In this document: positions 35,598 through 43,098 of the stretch, one piece after another
Layout of the letters: each line of letters begins with the position of its first letter
Numbering within the stretch: position 1 is the first letter of the stretch
Origin: an uncultured Fibrobacter sp.
GTDB taxonomy: Bacteria > Fibrobacterota > Fibrobacteria > Fibrobacterales > Fibrobacteraceae
Length of the DNA stretch: 64,000 nucleotides
Assembly (NCBI GenBank): GCA_934700345.1
Contig: CAKUXP010000001.1
Coordinates: 62,001 to 126,000, forward strand
Direction of reading: 5' to 3'
Notes under the pieces: model-generated
Told to the model about the DNA's origin: nothing
The model's input: the letters and a program-made list of their open reading frames with translations, nothing else
The model's database searches: none
Translations under genes and position numbers: made by a program

Positions 35598-36305
35598 TCA
35601 CTGGATTTTTTCGATAGACGAAAGATAGGTGGCGAAGGATTTGGCGGCAAGCGTCGCCTGGCGCTTGCACTGTTCGAATTGCGATCTGCGTTCTTCGGAA
35701 TCCTCGATTGTCGTATAGGCGTGGAGCGCATACCCGGCGAGGCGCAGGGATTCGGAGGCGCGTACCAGCTGCCCGTGAAGTTCGCTGAGGCTTTTCGGGT
35801 GAAAGAGGGAGGTCGCCCGGCTGTTTACCTTTGCCGTCGAATTGCGGATGGCGAGCGCTTTGCTTTCGGCGATTTCCCGGTTCTGTTCGGATGCCCTGTT
35901 AGAAATGGCTTTGGACTTTTCGATCTGCTCGGCGATGGCGATTCCTTCGTTTGCGATCTTTTGCGCTTGGGTCGTGTAGCGACGCAGCGCCGTTCCGTTT
36001 TCCCTGTTCTTGGGGGATTCCTTCAATGCTATCTCCGGGGCGGTTTCGGGCAAGGCTTCGCAATCCTTTCCCGAAAGGGCCTCGTTAAGCGCGACCAGCG
36101 GTCGCGGCGAAAGTTCCTCGGAGACGAACGAACCGTAGCCCTCCACTTTCATGTAGGTGAAGAATCCCGCAATGACGAAAATGAGGACCGTGATGATTCC
36201 CGAAAGGGCCGCCCGGATAGCTCCGCGCGCATTGATCGCCTGCAATATCGCCAGAAGCCCGATACACCACAGGATTGAAAGGCTGATGAGATCAAAGGCT
36301 GGCAT
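35598..36305 (-). CDS. Membrane protein with long helical domain, function unknown
   Basis: A 235-residue protein from ATG 36305. Two membrane helices (about 5-25 and 32-55) are followed by a soluble domain of about 175 residues. That domain is rich in Ala, Ser and Lys and probably coiled-coil (for example TTQAQKIANEGIAIAEQIEK). No family recognised. It lies between ssb and asd on the same strand with 20-30 base gaps, so the three may be cotranscribed. Confidence 0.7.
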   Translation of the reverse strand: MPAFDLISLSILWCIGLLAILQAINARGAIRAALSGIITVLIFVIAGFFTYMKVEGYGSFVSEELSPRPLVALNEALSGKDCEALPETAPEIALKESPKNRENGTALRRYTTQAQKIANEGIAIAEQIEKSKAISNRASEQNREIAESKALAIRNSTAKVNSRATSLFHPKSLSELHGQLVRASESLRLAGYALHAYTTIEDSEERRSQFEQCKRQATLAAKSFATYLSSIEKIQ

Positions 36306-36326
36306 GGACAAGTCTAGAACTTTGGA

Positions 36327-36845
36327 TTAGAACGGAAGATCGTCGTCTGCGTCGGGGCTTGCACCCATCGGAGCGGGAGGAATCGGCGTCGGGTTGATGA
36401 TTGTCGGATTCCGTCCGTAGTTGGGATTCGGGTTTATCGCCGACTGCGTGACCGGGCGGTTGTAGTTCGCGTTCTGGTTTTGGTTCTGGTAGTAATTTCC
36501 GTTCTGGTTGTTGCGCGGCGTGAGCAGCTGGAAGGTTTCCATGTTGATGTCCGTCGCATAGCGCTTCTGTCCGTTCTGGTCGTCCCAGGAGCGGTAGGTG
36601 AGCGTTCCTTCCACGAATAGCGTCATGCCCTTGTGGACTCCGAGCTGTTCGATGATGTCGGCGATTTTTCCCCAGCCGACGATGTTGTGCCAATCGGTCT
36701 GCTCCCTGGTTTCTCCGTTTGCGTCGCGGTAGCGGCGGGATGTGGCTAGGGAGAAGGAAACGCGCTTGCGACCGCTCGGCGTGACTTTCGTTTCCGGATC
36801 TTTGCCGATGTTTCCGATGAGCATGACTTTGTTGAGATAGGGCAT
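36327..36845 (-). CDS. ssb: Single-stranded DNA-binding protein
   Basis: A 172-residue SSB. The OB fold covers 1-110 (LNKVMLIGNIGKDPE, DWHNIVGWGK, GTLTYRSWDD). An Asn/Gln/Pro-rich linker follows, and the acidic tip DDDLPF binds repair and replication partners. AGGAAAA lies upstream of ATG 36845. It is divergent from the NamZ-like gene, with an AT-rich 80-base spacer that must hold both promoters. Confidence 0.95.
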   Translation of the reverse strand: MPYLNKVMLIGNIGKDPETKVTPSGRKRVSFSLATSRRYRDANGETREQTDWHNIVGWGKIADIIEQLGVHKGMTLFVEGTLTYRSWDDQNGQKRYATDINMETFQLLTPRNNQNGNYYQNQNQNANYNRPVTQSAINPNPNYGRNPTIINPTPIPPAPMGASPDADDDLPF

Positions 36846-36927
36846 TGTGTTTTTCCTAATAGGATTGCTTTTTGTGTGATATATCTACTTATATTTAGGT
36901 ATAACCACTTCAAATATAGCAAAAAAA

Positions 36928-38028
36928 ATGAGCGTAAAAATTGCCTTGTCCCGTTTTGAAAACGCATTCCCGAAAGAGTTGCGCGGAATGCGCCTAGGGG
37001 CGCTTCTGCATCCGGCGTCCGTCGATTCCTGTTTGCGACATACCTTGGAAACCCTCCGTCTTTACGATGGAAAGCTCTTTAGGCTCTCTGCGCTGTTCGG
37101 TCCGCAGCACGGCATCCTGGGACATACCCAGGACAATATGATCGAATGGGAAGGAACGGTCGATCCCGAACTGGGCGTTCCGGTCTATAGCCTCTACGGA
37201 AAGACGCGCGAACCGTCCCCGGAGATGCTTTCGCACATCGACGTTCTCCTTGTAGATATGCAGGATGTCGGTGCGCGTTACTACACGTTTATCTGGACGC
37301 TCTTTCTATGCATGAAGGCTTGCGAAAGGGCGAAAATCCCGGTTGTCGTTCTCGATAGGCCGAATCCGCTTGGCTGCACCGAGGAAGGTCCGATTCTCGA
37401 CCTGGATTACGCAAGTTTCGTCGGACTCTGGAAACTGCCCGTCCGGCATGGAAAGACGATCGGGGAACTCGCGAAGCTTTTTCGGGCGGAACGCTTCCCG
37501 GACTGCGAGCTTTACGTGATGGAGATGGAAGGCTACGATCCGCGGATGTGGTTCGACGAGACCGGGCTTCCCTGGGTGATGCCGTCGCCGAACATGCCGA
37601 CTCTCGATACGGCGACGGTCTATCCGGGAATGTGCCTTTTTGAAGCTACCAACGTGAGCGAAGGCCGCGGCACGACCCGCCCCTTCGAACTTTTCGGTGC
37701 GCCTTTCATCGACGCGAAGAAGCTCTGCCGTTACCTGAACGGTCTGCATCTTCCGGGAGTCTATTTCCGCGAGAACTATTTCCAGCCGACGTTCCACAAG
37801 GGCGCAGGGAAAATCTGCGGTGGCGCGCAGATCCATGTCCTTGACCGCGAGAGGTTCCGCTCCTTCGACATGGCGGTCCGCATCTTGCGCTATCTTTTCC
37901 ACGAATACCCGAAGGATTTCGCGTGGAAGGCTCCACCATACGAATACGAATACGAGAAGCTTCCCATCGACATCTTGCTCGGTTCGGGAACGTTCCGCAG
38001 GGAATTCATCGAGAACGGGGTGCTCTGA
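36928..38028 (+). CDS. DUF1343 protein, NamZ-type exo-beta-N-acetylmuramidase
   Basis: A 366-residue protein with the DUF1343 hallmarks: SALFGPQHGILG, LLVDMQDVGARYYTF, LDRPNPLG, and later EGRGTTRPFELFGAP. The family includes NamZ, which removes N-acetylmuramic acid from peptidoglycan fragments. There is no signal peptide, so it acts in the cytoplasm or leaves by another route. It is fused by a TGATG overlap to a MurU-like nucleotidyltransferase, which would use MurNAc-1-phosphate. That makes a muramic-acid recycling role likely. No strong ribosome site precedes ATG 36928. Confidence 0.85.
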   Translation: MSVKIALSRFENAFPKELRGMRLGALLHPASVDSCLRHTLETLRLYDGKLFRLSALFGPQHGILGHTQDNMIEWEGTVDPELGVPVYSLYGKTREPSPEMLSHIDVLLVDMQDVGARYYTFIWTLFLCMKACERAKIPVVVLDRPNPLGCTEEGPILDLDYASFVGLWKLPVRHGKTIGELAKLFRAERFPDCELYVMEMEGYDPRMWFDETGLPWVMPSPNMPTLDTATVYPGMCLFEATNVSEGRGTTRPFELFGAPFIDAKKLCRYLNGLHLPGVYFRENYFQPTFHKGAGKICGGAQIHVLDRERFRSFDMAVRILRYLFHEYPKDFAWKAPPYEYEYEKLPIDILLGSGTFRREFIENGVL

Positions 38029-38906
38029 TGCGCGTGCTCTTGCTTGCCGCGGGACTTGGAACACGCCTTCGCCCGCTCACCCTCCAGATGCCGAAGCCTC
38101 TTGTCCGCGTTGTCGATCGGACGATTCTCGAACACCAGGCGATGCTCGCCGGGACGCTTCCGGGAGCCGTTCTCCATGTGAACGCCCACTATCTTTCGGA
38201 CAAGTTAAGCGCCGAGGCGACCGCCCTCGGGTTTGAAAAGGTCTGGGAGGAATTTCCCGAAGCCCTGGGAACGGGCGGTCCGCTTTTTCGGATGAACCGG
38301 GAAGATCCGGTCGATGAACTTTTGGTGATGAATTCGGACTGTTTCTGCCGTTTCGACTTGCGCTCGTTCGTGCGACTTGCGCGCTCTTCGGGGGCGCCAT
38401 GTGCGCTTCTCGCTGTCGATAATCCCATGGTGAATTCGATTTATGTGCGGAACGGAATCCTCGCGGGAATCCGCGACCGCTTTGGCGACCGGACAAGGGA
38501 CCGTGTCACCTTTTCTGGAATTTCCTGGTATTCGAAGCGCGCCCTTGCGGAAATCCGGGAAGACGAGACGGACGTGCGCCTTTTCTGGAAGCGTCTTTTT
38601 GAAAGCGGGCGTTCGCCCTTCATCGACGACAGCCAGAAGTTTTCCCTCTGGATAGACATGGGAACTCCCGATGGTCTCATGCGGGCGAGCGACTTCCGGA
38701 GAAAAGAGCTTGGCGTGGGAAATTTCGGGGTCCCGGAAAGCGCGATGTCTCGGGCGAAGGCGACTGTCTGGATGCCCGGAGTCAAGGTTCCCTCTTCGGC
38801 GACTTTTGACCACGCGATTGTCTTTCCGGGAGCGAAAATCGAAGACGGGGAATGCGTGAAAAACGAAATCCGCGGAGAAAATTTCCGCTGGCCTATCGGA
38901 AGGTAA
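38028..38906 (+). CDS. Sugar-1-phosphate nucleotidyltransferase, MurU-like
   Basis: A 292-residue enzyme with the nucleotidyltransferase signature LLAAGLGTRLRPLTLQMPKP at its N-terminus. Further motifs are LGTGGPLF, the metal-site region LVMNSDCF and WIDMGTPDGL. The ~70-residue C-terminal extension (GVKVPSSATFDHAIVFPGAK) resembles a short left-handed beta helix. Family members transfer NMP to sugar phosphates. Coupling with the NamZ-like gene favours UMP transfer to MurNAc-1-phosphate (MurU, cell-wall recycling). Mannose- or glucose-1-phosphate remains possible. Confidence 0.85.
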   Translation: MRVLLLAAGLGTRLRPLTLQMPKPLVRVVDRTILEHQAMLAGTLPGAVLHVNAHYLSDKLSAEATALGFEKVWEEFPEALGTGGPLFRMNREDPVDELLVMNSDCFCRFDLRSFVRLARSSGAPCALLAVDNPMVNSIYVRNGILAGIRDRFGDRTRDRVTFSGISWYSKRALAEIREDETDVRLFWKRLFESGRSPFIDDSQKFSLWIDMGTPDGLMRASDFRRKELGVGNFGVPESAMSRAKATVWMPGVKVPSSATFDHAIVFPGAKIEDGECVKNEIRGENFRWPIGR

Positions 38907-38914
38907 AATGTTTT

Positions 38915-39649
38915 ATGTCTAGATTCAGAATTGTCCTCGTCGAGCCGGAACATCCGCACAACGTGGGATTTGTCGCCCGGGCGATGCGCTCTAACGGGCT
39001 TTCGGAACTATACCTGGTCTATGCGAAACGCGATACCGTGAATCCGGAATCCTACCGGACCGCGCACAACGCGGCAAGCATCCTCGACGCGGCGAAGGTC
39101 GTCCCCGCCTTGGACGATGCGCTTTCGACCTCGAACTATGCGGTGGCGTTTTCCCGTCGGCGCTTCGACACGATTGTCCCGAACCTTTCCCTTCCGCATT
39201 TGCCGGAAAGGCTTCCCGACGGATCGGTTGCGCTTGTCTTCGGACGCGAATCCTGCGGACTTTCCTTGGAAGATATCGAACGGTGCGCAATCGTTTGCGA
39301 AATACCCGTCCCGGGGCAGATGAGCCTGAATCTCGCGCAGGCGGTGACCGTCGCCTGTTACGAGCTTTGCCGGGCGGGACTTCTCGATGGTTCGGGGCTT
39401 CGGACCGACCGGGTTCCCTTGAAGCGTGGCCGCATCGAAAAGGCGAACATCGGGCAGATTGAAAATTTTTTGAAATACCTGCACGAAAACCTGACGGACC
39501 GCTACCAGCACAACACGTGGACGGAATCCGCTGTCCGGGAATTTTTACAGCGGCTCGCTCCGACGCGCTTTGAAATGAGCGCGCTCCTCGGGCTAGTCAA
39601 GAGCCTCGTGATGCGCAGGGAAGAGAGAGAGAGGAAGGATTCGGCATAA
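38915..39649 (+). CDS. SpoU/TrmH-family RNA 2'-O-methyltransferase (TrmJ-like)
   Basis: A 244-residue SPOUT methyltransferase starting at ATG 38915 (SRFRIVLVEPEHPHNVGFVA). The three SpoU motifs are NVGFVARAMRSNG, LVFGRESCGLSLEDI, and IPVPGQMSLNLAQAVTVACYEL, which form the SAM-binding knot. TrmJ methylates position 32 of tRNAs. The C-terminal helical tail (80 residues) is consistent with TrmJ. It follows the nucleotidyltransferase by 8 bases. Confidence 0.88.
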   Translation: MSRFRIVLVEPEHPHNVGFVARAMRSNGLSELYLVYAKRDTVNPESYRTAHNAASILDAAKVVPALDDALSTSNYAVAFSRRRFDTIVPNLSLPHLPERLPDGSVALVFGRESCGLSLEDIERCAIVCEIPVPGQMSLNLAQAVTVACYELCRAGLLDGSGLRTDRVPLKRGRIEKANIGQIENFLKYLHENLTDRYQHNTWTESAVREFLQRLAPTRFEMSALLGLVKSLVMRREERERKDSA

Positions 39650-39663
39650 CGTTCGCTCCGCTT

Positions 39664-40830
39664 TTAGGCAAAACGGAAAAGAACGCAGACGTCGAGGCCG
39701 CCGTGGAGCGTCCTGATTTTCCGCTTCGGAGAAAGCGCGAGGGCCTTTTCCGCTTCGGCGTTCGGAGCGATGACCGCTGCGTTTGAACTGGAAAAGTCCG
39801 AGCGAATCTTCTTTCCGATTTCCCGGTAGAGACGCGGAATGTCTGCGGAAATACGCTTGCCGTATGGCGGGTTCAGTACGAGCAGGGACGAGGCTTTTGC
39901 CTTGGGCAGGTCGAAAAAGTCGGATAGGGAAATTTCCAGCGCGCTTTCGAAAATCCCGCATAGAAACGGAGCGGCGCCTTCCTGTTCGAGGTTGTAGAGG
40001 AGCGTTTCGAACGCCTTTCCTGAAATGTCTCCGGCATGGATTTTCAGGTCGGGGAAAAGTTTTAGTCCGGGAGTGTTTCGCGTCATGAAGTTCCATGCGT
40101 TCGGGCGGAACGAAGGCGCGTTCTGCAGGGCGAAGCTTCTGGTCTTCCAGAGGTTCGCTCCGGCGAGAAGCAGAGCCGCTTCGCTCGAAAAGGTCCCGCT
40201 TCCCGCCATCGGGTCGAAAAGCTCCGCTGCGCACGGGAGTCCCGCTTCGAGAAGGATGGACGCGGCGAGCGTGTCGCGAATGGGGGCCGCTTCGACGTGA
40301 CGTTCGAATCCCCGCTTGTAGAGCGGAACGCCGGCGAGGTCTGCGCTAAGCGTGCAGCGATCGTTCTCGAAATGGACAAAGAGATTCTGCGGAAAAGGCT
40401 TGCCGAAATTTTCTCCGTCCTTTTCGAGCGTTTCCCGGACGATGCGTCCGATGCGTTCCGAAACAGCATCCGTGTGGTAGAGCCTCGATTTCTTGCTCGT
40501 AACATGGATGCGCGGCATGGAGTTTTTGGAAAAGAAAAGTTCCCACGGAATGCTCTGCGACTTCTTTTCGAAACGTCCGAAGTTCTCGGCGGAGAAGCTT
40601 TCGATGCGCATCACGATACGCGTGCATGTGCGGGAAAATGCCGAAAGTTTCCAAGCTTCGTCGAGCCTTGCCGTAAAATCCAGCGCACCGAAGGAAACCT
40701 TGATGGGGGCTGTAAATCCCAGCGTCCGGAATTCCGCCTCGCAGGTTTTCTCGAATCCGGGATGGCAGATTGCCCGGAAGTCGTGGGGTATCGCCGTAAC
40801 GTGCCGCTTGATGCGCTTGGATAGGTCCAT
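39664..40830 (-). CDS. THUMP-domain rRNA/tRNA guanine-N2 methyltransferase (RlmL N-terminal-like)
   Basis: A 388-residue protein. The N-terminal ~170 residues form a ferredoxin-like/THUMP RNA-binding region. The Rossmann methyltransferase follows, with FDPMAGSGTF (205-214) and catalytic NPPYG (320-324). This is the COG0116 layout, which methylates a guanine N2 in 23S rRNA (RlmL) or tRNA. It converges with the TrmJ-like gene, with 14 bases between the stops. ATG 40830. Confidence 0.9.
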   Translation of the reverse strand: MDLSKRIKRHVTAIPHDFRAICHPGFEKTCEAEFRTLGFTAPIKVSFGALDFTARLDEAWKLSAFSRTCTRIVMRIESFSAENFGRFEKKSQSIPWELFFSKNSMPRIHVTSKKSRLYHTDAVSERIGRIVRETLEKDGENFGKPFPQNLFVHFENDRCTLSADLAGVPLYKRGFERHVEAAPIRDTLAASILLEAGLPCAAELFDPMAGSGTFSSEAALLLAGANLWKTRSFALQNAPSFRPNAWNFMTRNTPGLKLFPDLKIHAGDISGKAFETLLYNLEQEGAAPFLCGIFESALEISLSDFFDLPKAKASSLLVLNPPYGKRISADIPRLYREIGKKIRSDFSSSNAAVIAPNAEAEKALALSPKRKIRTLHGGLDVCVLFRFA

Positions 40831-40928
40831 GAGTTAAATTTAGAAAGACATGGAAAGAAAAGACTTGCAAAAACCGTATCGGTTTGTTATTCTTCCCGAT
40901 AAGAAATGAAATCCCTGTAGAGGTTCCG

Positions 40929-41564
40929 ATGAAAAGAATCCTGTTCGCCATCCTGGCTTTTTCCGCTATCGTTTTCGCCGAGCCGTATGTACACGATGGT
41001 TTCTACATGAACTTCAAGACGGGGATCGGGTATATGGATCTGCAGTCGGACAAGACGGACTACTCCTATGTCGATCTGAAAAGCCCGCTATCCCAGAGCC
41101 TGGCGTTTAAGCTTGGCGGAGCCGTGAACCCGCATCTGGCGATTGTCGGGGCGATGTCTCTCTCGGCAGCTGCAGGCGAAGTAAAAAGCCGCAACGCTTA
41201 CTATTCGGATAAATCGGACGCGATGCTTTTAAGCTTGATTCTCGGGCCGGGCATCGTTTTCTATCCGGTGCAGGGTGGCGTCATGGACAATTTCTTCATC
41301 GGCGCGACATTCGGGCTTGGCATTTGCGGGATAGATTTGGACGGTGCCTATCTTTCGTGGGATGACGGTGACGGCGTCTCTTCCAATACGGCGACAGGTT
41401 TCGGCGTTTCGCTTGAAATCGGCAAGGAATGGTGGGTGGGTGACAACTGGTCCCTGGGAGTCGATCTCGTCTATACCTATGTTTCCGGTGACGATGTCGA
41501 TTACGACGGGCTCGAATGGAAGTCCAACGCTATCCAGCTGCGCTTTACGATTACCCGCAGCTAG
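40929..41564 (+). CDS. Small outer-membrane beta-barrel protein
   Basis: A 211-residue protein with a signal peptide (KRILFAILAFSAIVFA, cleaved before EPYVHDG). ATG 40929 follows AGAGG. The mature part alternates aromatic and hydrophobic strands (FYMNFKTGIGYMDL, FFIGATFGLGICGI, WSLGVDLVYTYVSG). It ends in a strand AIQLRFTITRS, as in eight-stranded OmpA/OmpW-like barrels. It is likely inserted in the outer membrane; ligand unknown. Confidence 0.8.
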   Translation: MKRILFAILAFSAIVFAEPYVHDGFYMNFKTGIGYMDLQSDKTDYSYVDLKSPLSQSLAFKLGGAVNPHLAIVGAMSLSAAAGEVKSRNAYYSDKSDAMLLSLILGPGIVFYPVQGGVMDNFFIGATFGLGICGIDLDGAYLSWDDGDGVSSNTATGFGVSLEIGKEWWVGDNWSLGVDLVYTYVSGDDVDYDGLEWKSNAIQLRFTITRS

Positions 41565-41599
41565 TACGCTTTTAGCCGGAAGAATATAGATTTTCCGGT

Positions 41600-42853
41600 A
41601 TGGAATTCAATCTGTTTTACAGGCTTGCGTGTGCGCTTGCGATAGGGCTCATCATCGGGTTGCAGCGAGAGAATACCTACCAGAACGAAGACTTTCATCC
41701 GGCGGGCATTCGGACGTTCGCGATAGCGGGAATTCTCGGGGCGCTTGCCGCACTGATGTCTCTGCAGATGGATTCGGCGGCTCCCTTTGTCGGGTTGCTG
41801 GTCGTACTCGGGCTTGTCCTTGCGGCGACGCATCTTTCCGCATCTTTCAAGGCTTCGGGAATGACTACAAGCGTGGCGCTGGTCTCGGTCTTTATGCTCG
41901 GCGGTCTCTGCGTCTATGGCAAAGTTCTCGAAAGCGTCGCTGTCGCTGTCTGCGTGCTGGGGCTTCTCGCGTTAAAGGCTCCGCTCCACGCCTTTGCCCA
42001 CAAGGTTTCGAAGGACGATATCATCGCGACTTTAAAGTTCGCGCTGATTTCTGCGGTCATCCTCCCGATCCTTCCCGAACGCTCTTACGGTCCCGCGGGC
42101 CTTGAGGTGGTTTCGCCCTACAAGATCTGGGTCTTTGTCTGCTTCATTTCCGGGATTTCCTTTATCGGCTACGTGCTGGTCAAGTGGGTCGGTCCGGGAA
42201 AGGGAATCGGTCTCACGGGGCTTTTTGGCGGTCTTGCTTCGAGTACGGCGCTTACGCTCAGCCTTTCGCAGCGGAGCAGGCAGAATCCCGAATATTCGAG
42301 CTCGCTGTCGAAGGGAATCGTTATCGCCTGGTCGGTGATGTATCTGCGACTTTTTCTCATCTGCGTCGCGCTTGTGCCGCAAATCGCTCCGAACCTCGCC
42401 TTGGCGCTTTTGGTTCCGCCGGTTCCGGGTTTTCTCTTCGCCTATTTCCTGCACCGCCGCGACAAGCGCCTGCATTCTTTGCCGATGACCAACTTTACGA
42501 ATCCGTTCGAACTCTTGCCGTCGATCAAGTTCGGCGTCGTCTTTGCCGTGGTGCTGTTCATCGCGAACGCTGCGGAAAAGTTTTTCGGTAGCGGTGCGCT
42601 GTTCGCTTCGTGCTTCATCACGGGGCTTGCGGACATGGACGCGATTACGCTTTCCGTCCTGGACATGGTGAAGCTCGGTTCCGTGGCGCTTCCTCCTGCG
42701 GGCAAGGCGATTGCTATCGCGAGCTTTTCGAATACGCTCTGCAAGGGAGGCCTTGCGTACTTCTTTGGCGATAAAGAAATGCGGCGCTTGATTCTCCCGG
42801 CGACGGGATTCGTTGCGCTACCGTCGCTTGCGGTTATACTCTTTGTCCTGTGA
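41600..42853 (+). CDS. MgtC/SapB family membrane protein with DUF4010
   Basis: A 417-residue inner-membrane protein with about 11-12 helices. The N-terminus (CALAIGLIIGLQREN, then GIRTFAIAGILGALA) is the MgtC/SapB domain. The remainder is DUF4010, with GLTGLFGGLASSTALTLSLSQRS and a C-terminal TGLADMDAITLSV motif. Role unknown; the family is suspected in ion homeostasis. ATG 41600 lacks an obvious ribosome site. Confidence 0.85.
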   Translation: MEFNLFYRLACALAIGLIIGLQRENTYQNEDFHPAGIRTFAIAGILGALAALMSLQMDSAAPFVGLLVVLGLVLAATHLSASFKASGMTTSVALVSVFMLGGLCVYGKVLESVAVAVCVLGLLALKAPLHAFAHKVSKDDIIATLKFALISAVILPILPERSYGPAGLEVVSPYKIWVFVCFISGISFIGYVLVKWVGPGKGIGLTGLFGGLASSTALTLSLSQRSRQNPEYSSSLSKGIVIAWSVMYLRLFLICVALVPQIAPNLALALLVPPVPGFLFAYFLHRRDKRLHSLPMTNFTNPFELLPSIKFGVVFAVVLFIANAAEKFFGSGALFASCFITGLADMDAITLSVLDMVKLGSVALPPAGKAIAIASFSNTLCKGGLAYFFGDKEMRRLILPATGFVALPSLAVILFVL

Positions 42854-42864
42854 TGTTGTAAATC

Positions 42865-43000
42865 TCTACAACGCTTTTTGTCTTCGGGGCGGGGACGCTT
42901 GGGGGAAAAATCGTTTAGCTTAATAGGTGAACGATTCGAGTTCACAAGACCACACACACCCTCCATCAGCCGTTTTCGAACGAGAACGGCTGATTTTTTG
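42865..43000 (+). ncRNA. Possible structured small RNA or 3' UTR with mutually exclusive hairpins
   Basis: Downstream of the MgtC-family gene two stems overlap: AATCGTT (42909-42915) with AACGATT (42930-42936), and GTGAAC (42927-42932) with GTTCAC (42940-42945) around a 7-base loop. Both cannot form at once. A strong terminator follows at 42967. No tRNA, tmRNA or SRP consensus fits. There is no + strand gene downstream, so it would be a free-standing RNA or a 3' UTR element. Confidence 0.3.
42967..42999 (+). terminator. Rho-independent terminator after the MgtC-family gene
   Basis: CAGCCGTTTTCG pairs with CGAGAACGGCTG (one mismatch) and is followed by ATTTTTTG. It ends the + strand transcript from the MgtC-family gene or the candidate RNA upstream. 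Confidence 0.85.
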
Positions 43001-43048
43001 TTGAAACGTGATTTCTGCGGATCGGTTAACTCTGTTTTCGTTTTTTTT

Positions 43049-43081
43049 ACAAAAAAGTCCGGCTTGTCGCCGGACTTTTTG
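43049..43081. terminator. Bidirectional terminator next to aspS
   Basis: AAGTCCGGC and GCCGGACTT form a 9-bp stem with a TTGTC loop. T-runs flank both sides (TTTTT on +, TTTTTT on -). It lies 20 bases past the aspS stop. Confidence 0.85.
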
Positions 43082-43098
43082 TGCATTTTCCAAAAATT

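Noticed and set aside
42900..42950. Possible tRNA T-arm (a 7-base loop in GTGAAC/GTTCAC)
   Set aside because: The loop sequence is shifted from the TTCRA consensus, and no anticodon arm, acceptor stem or CCA end is found.
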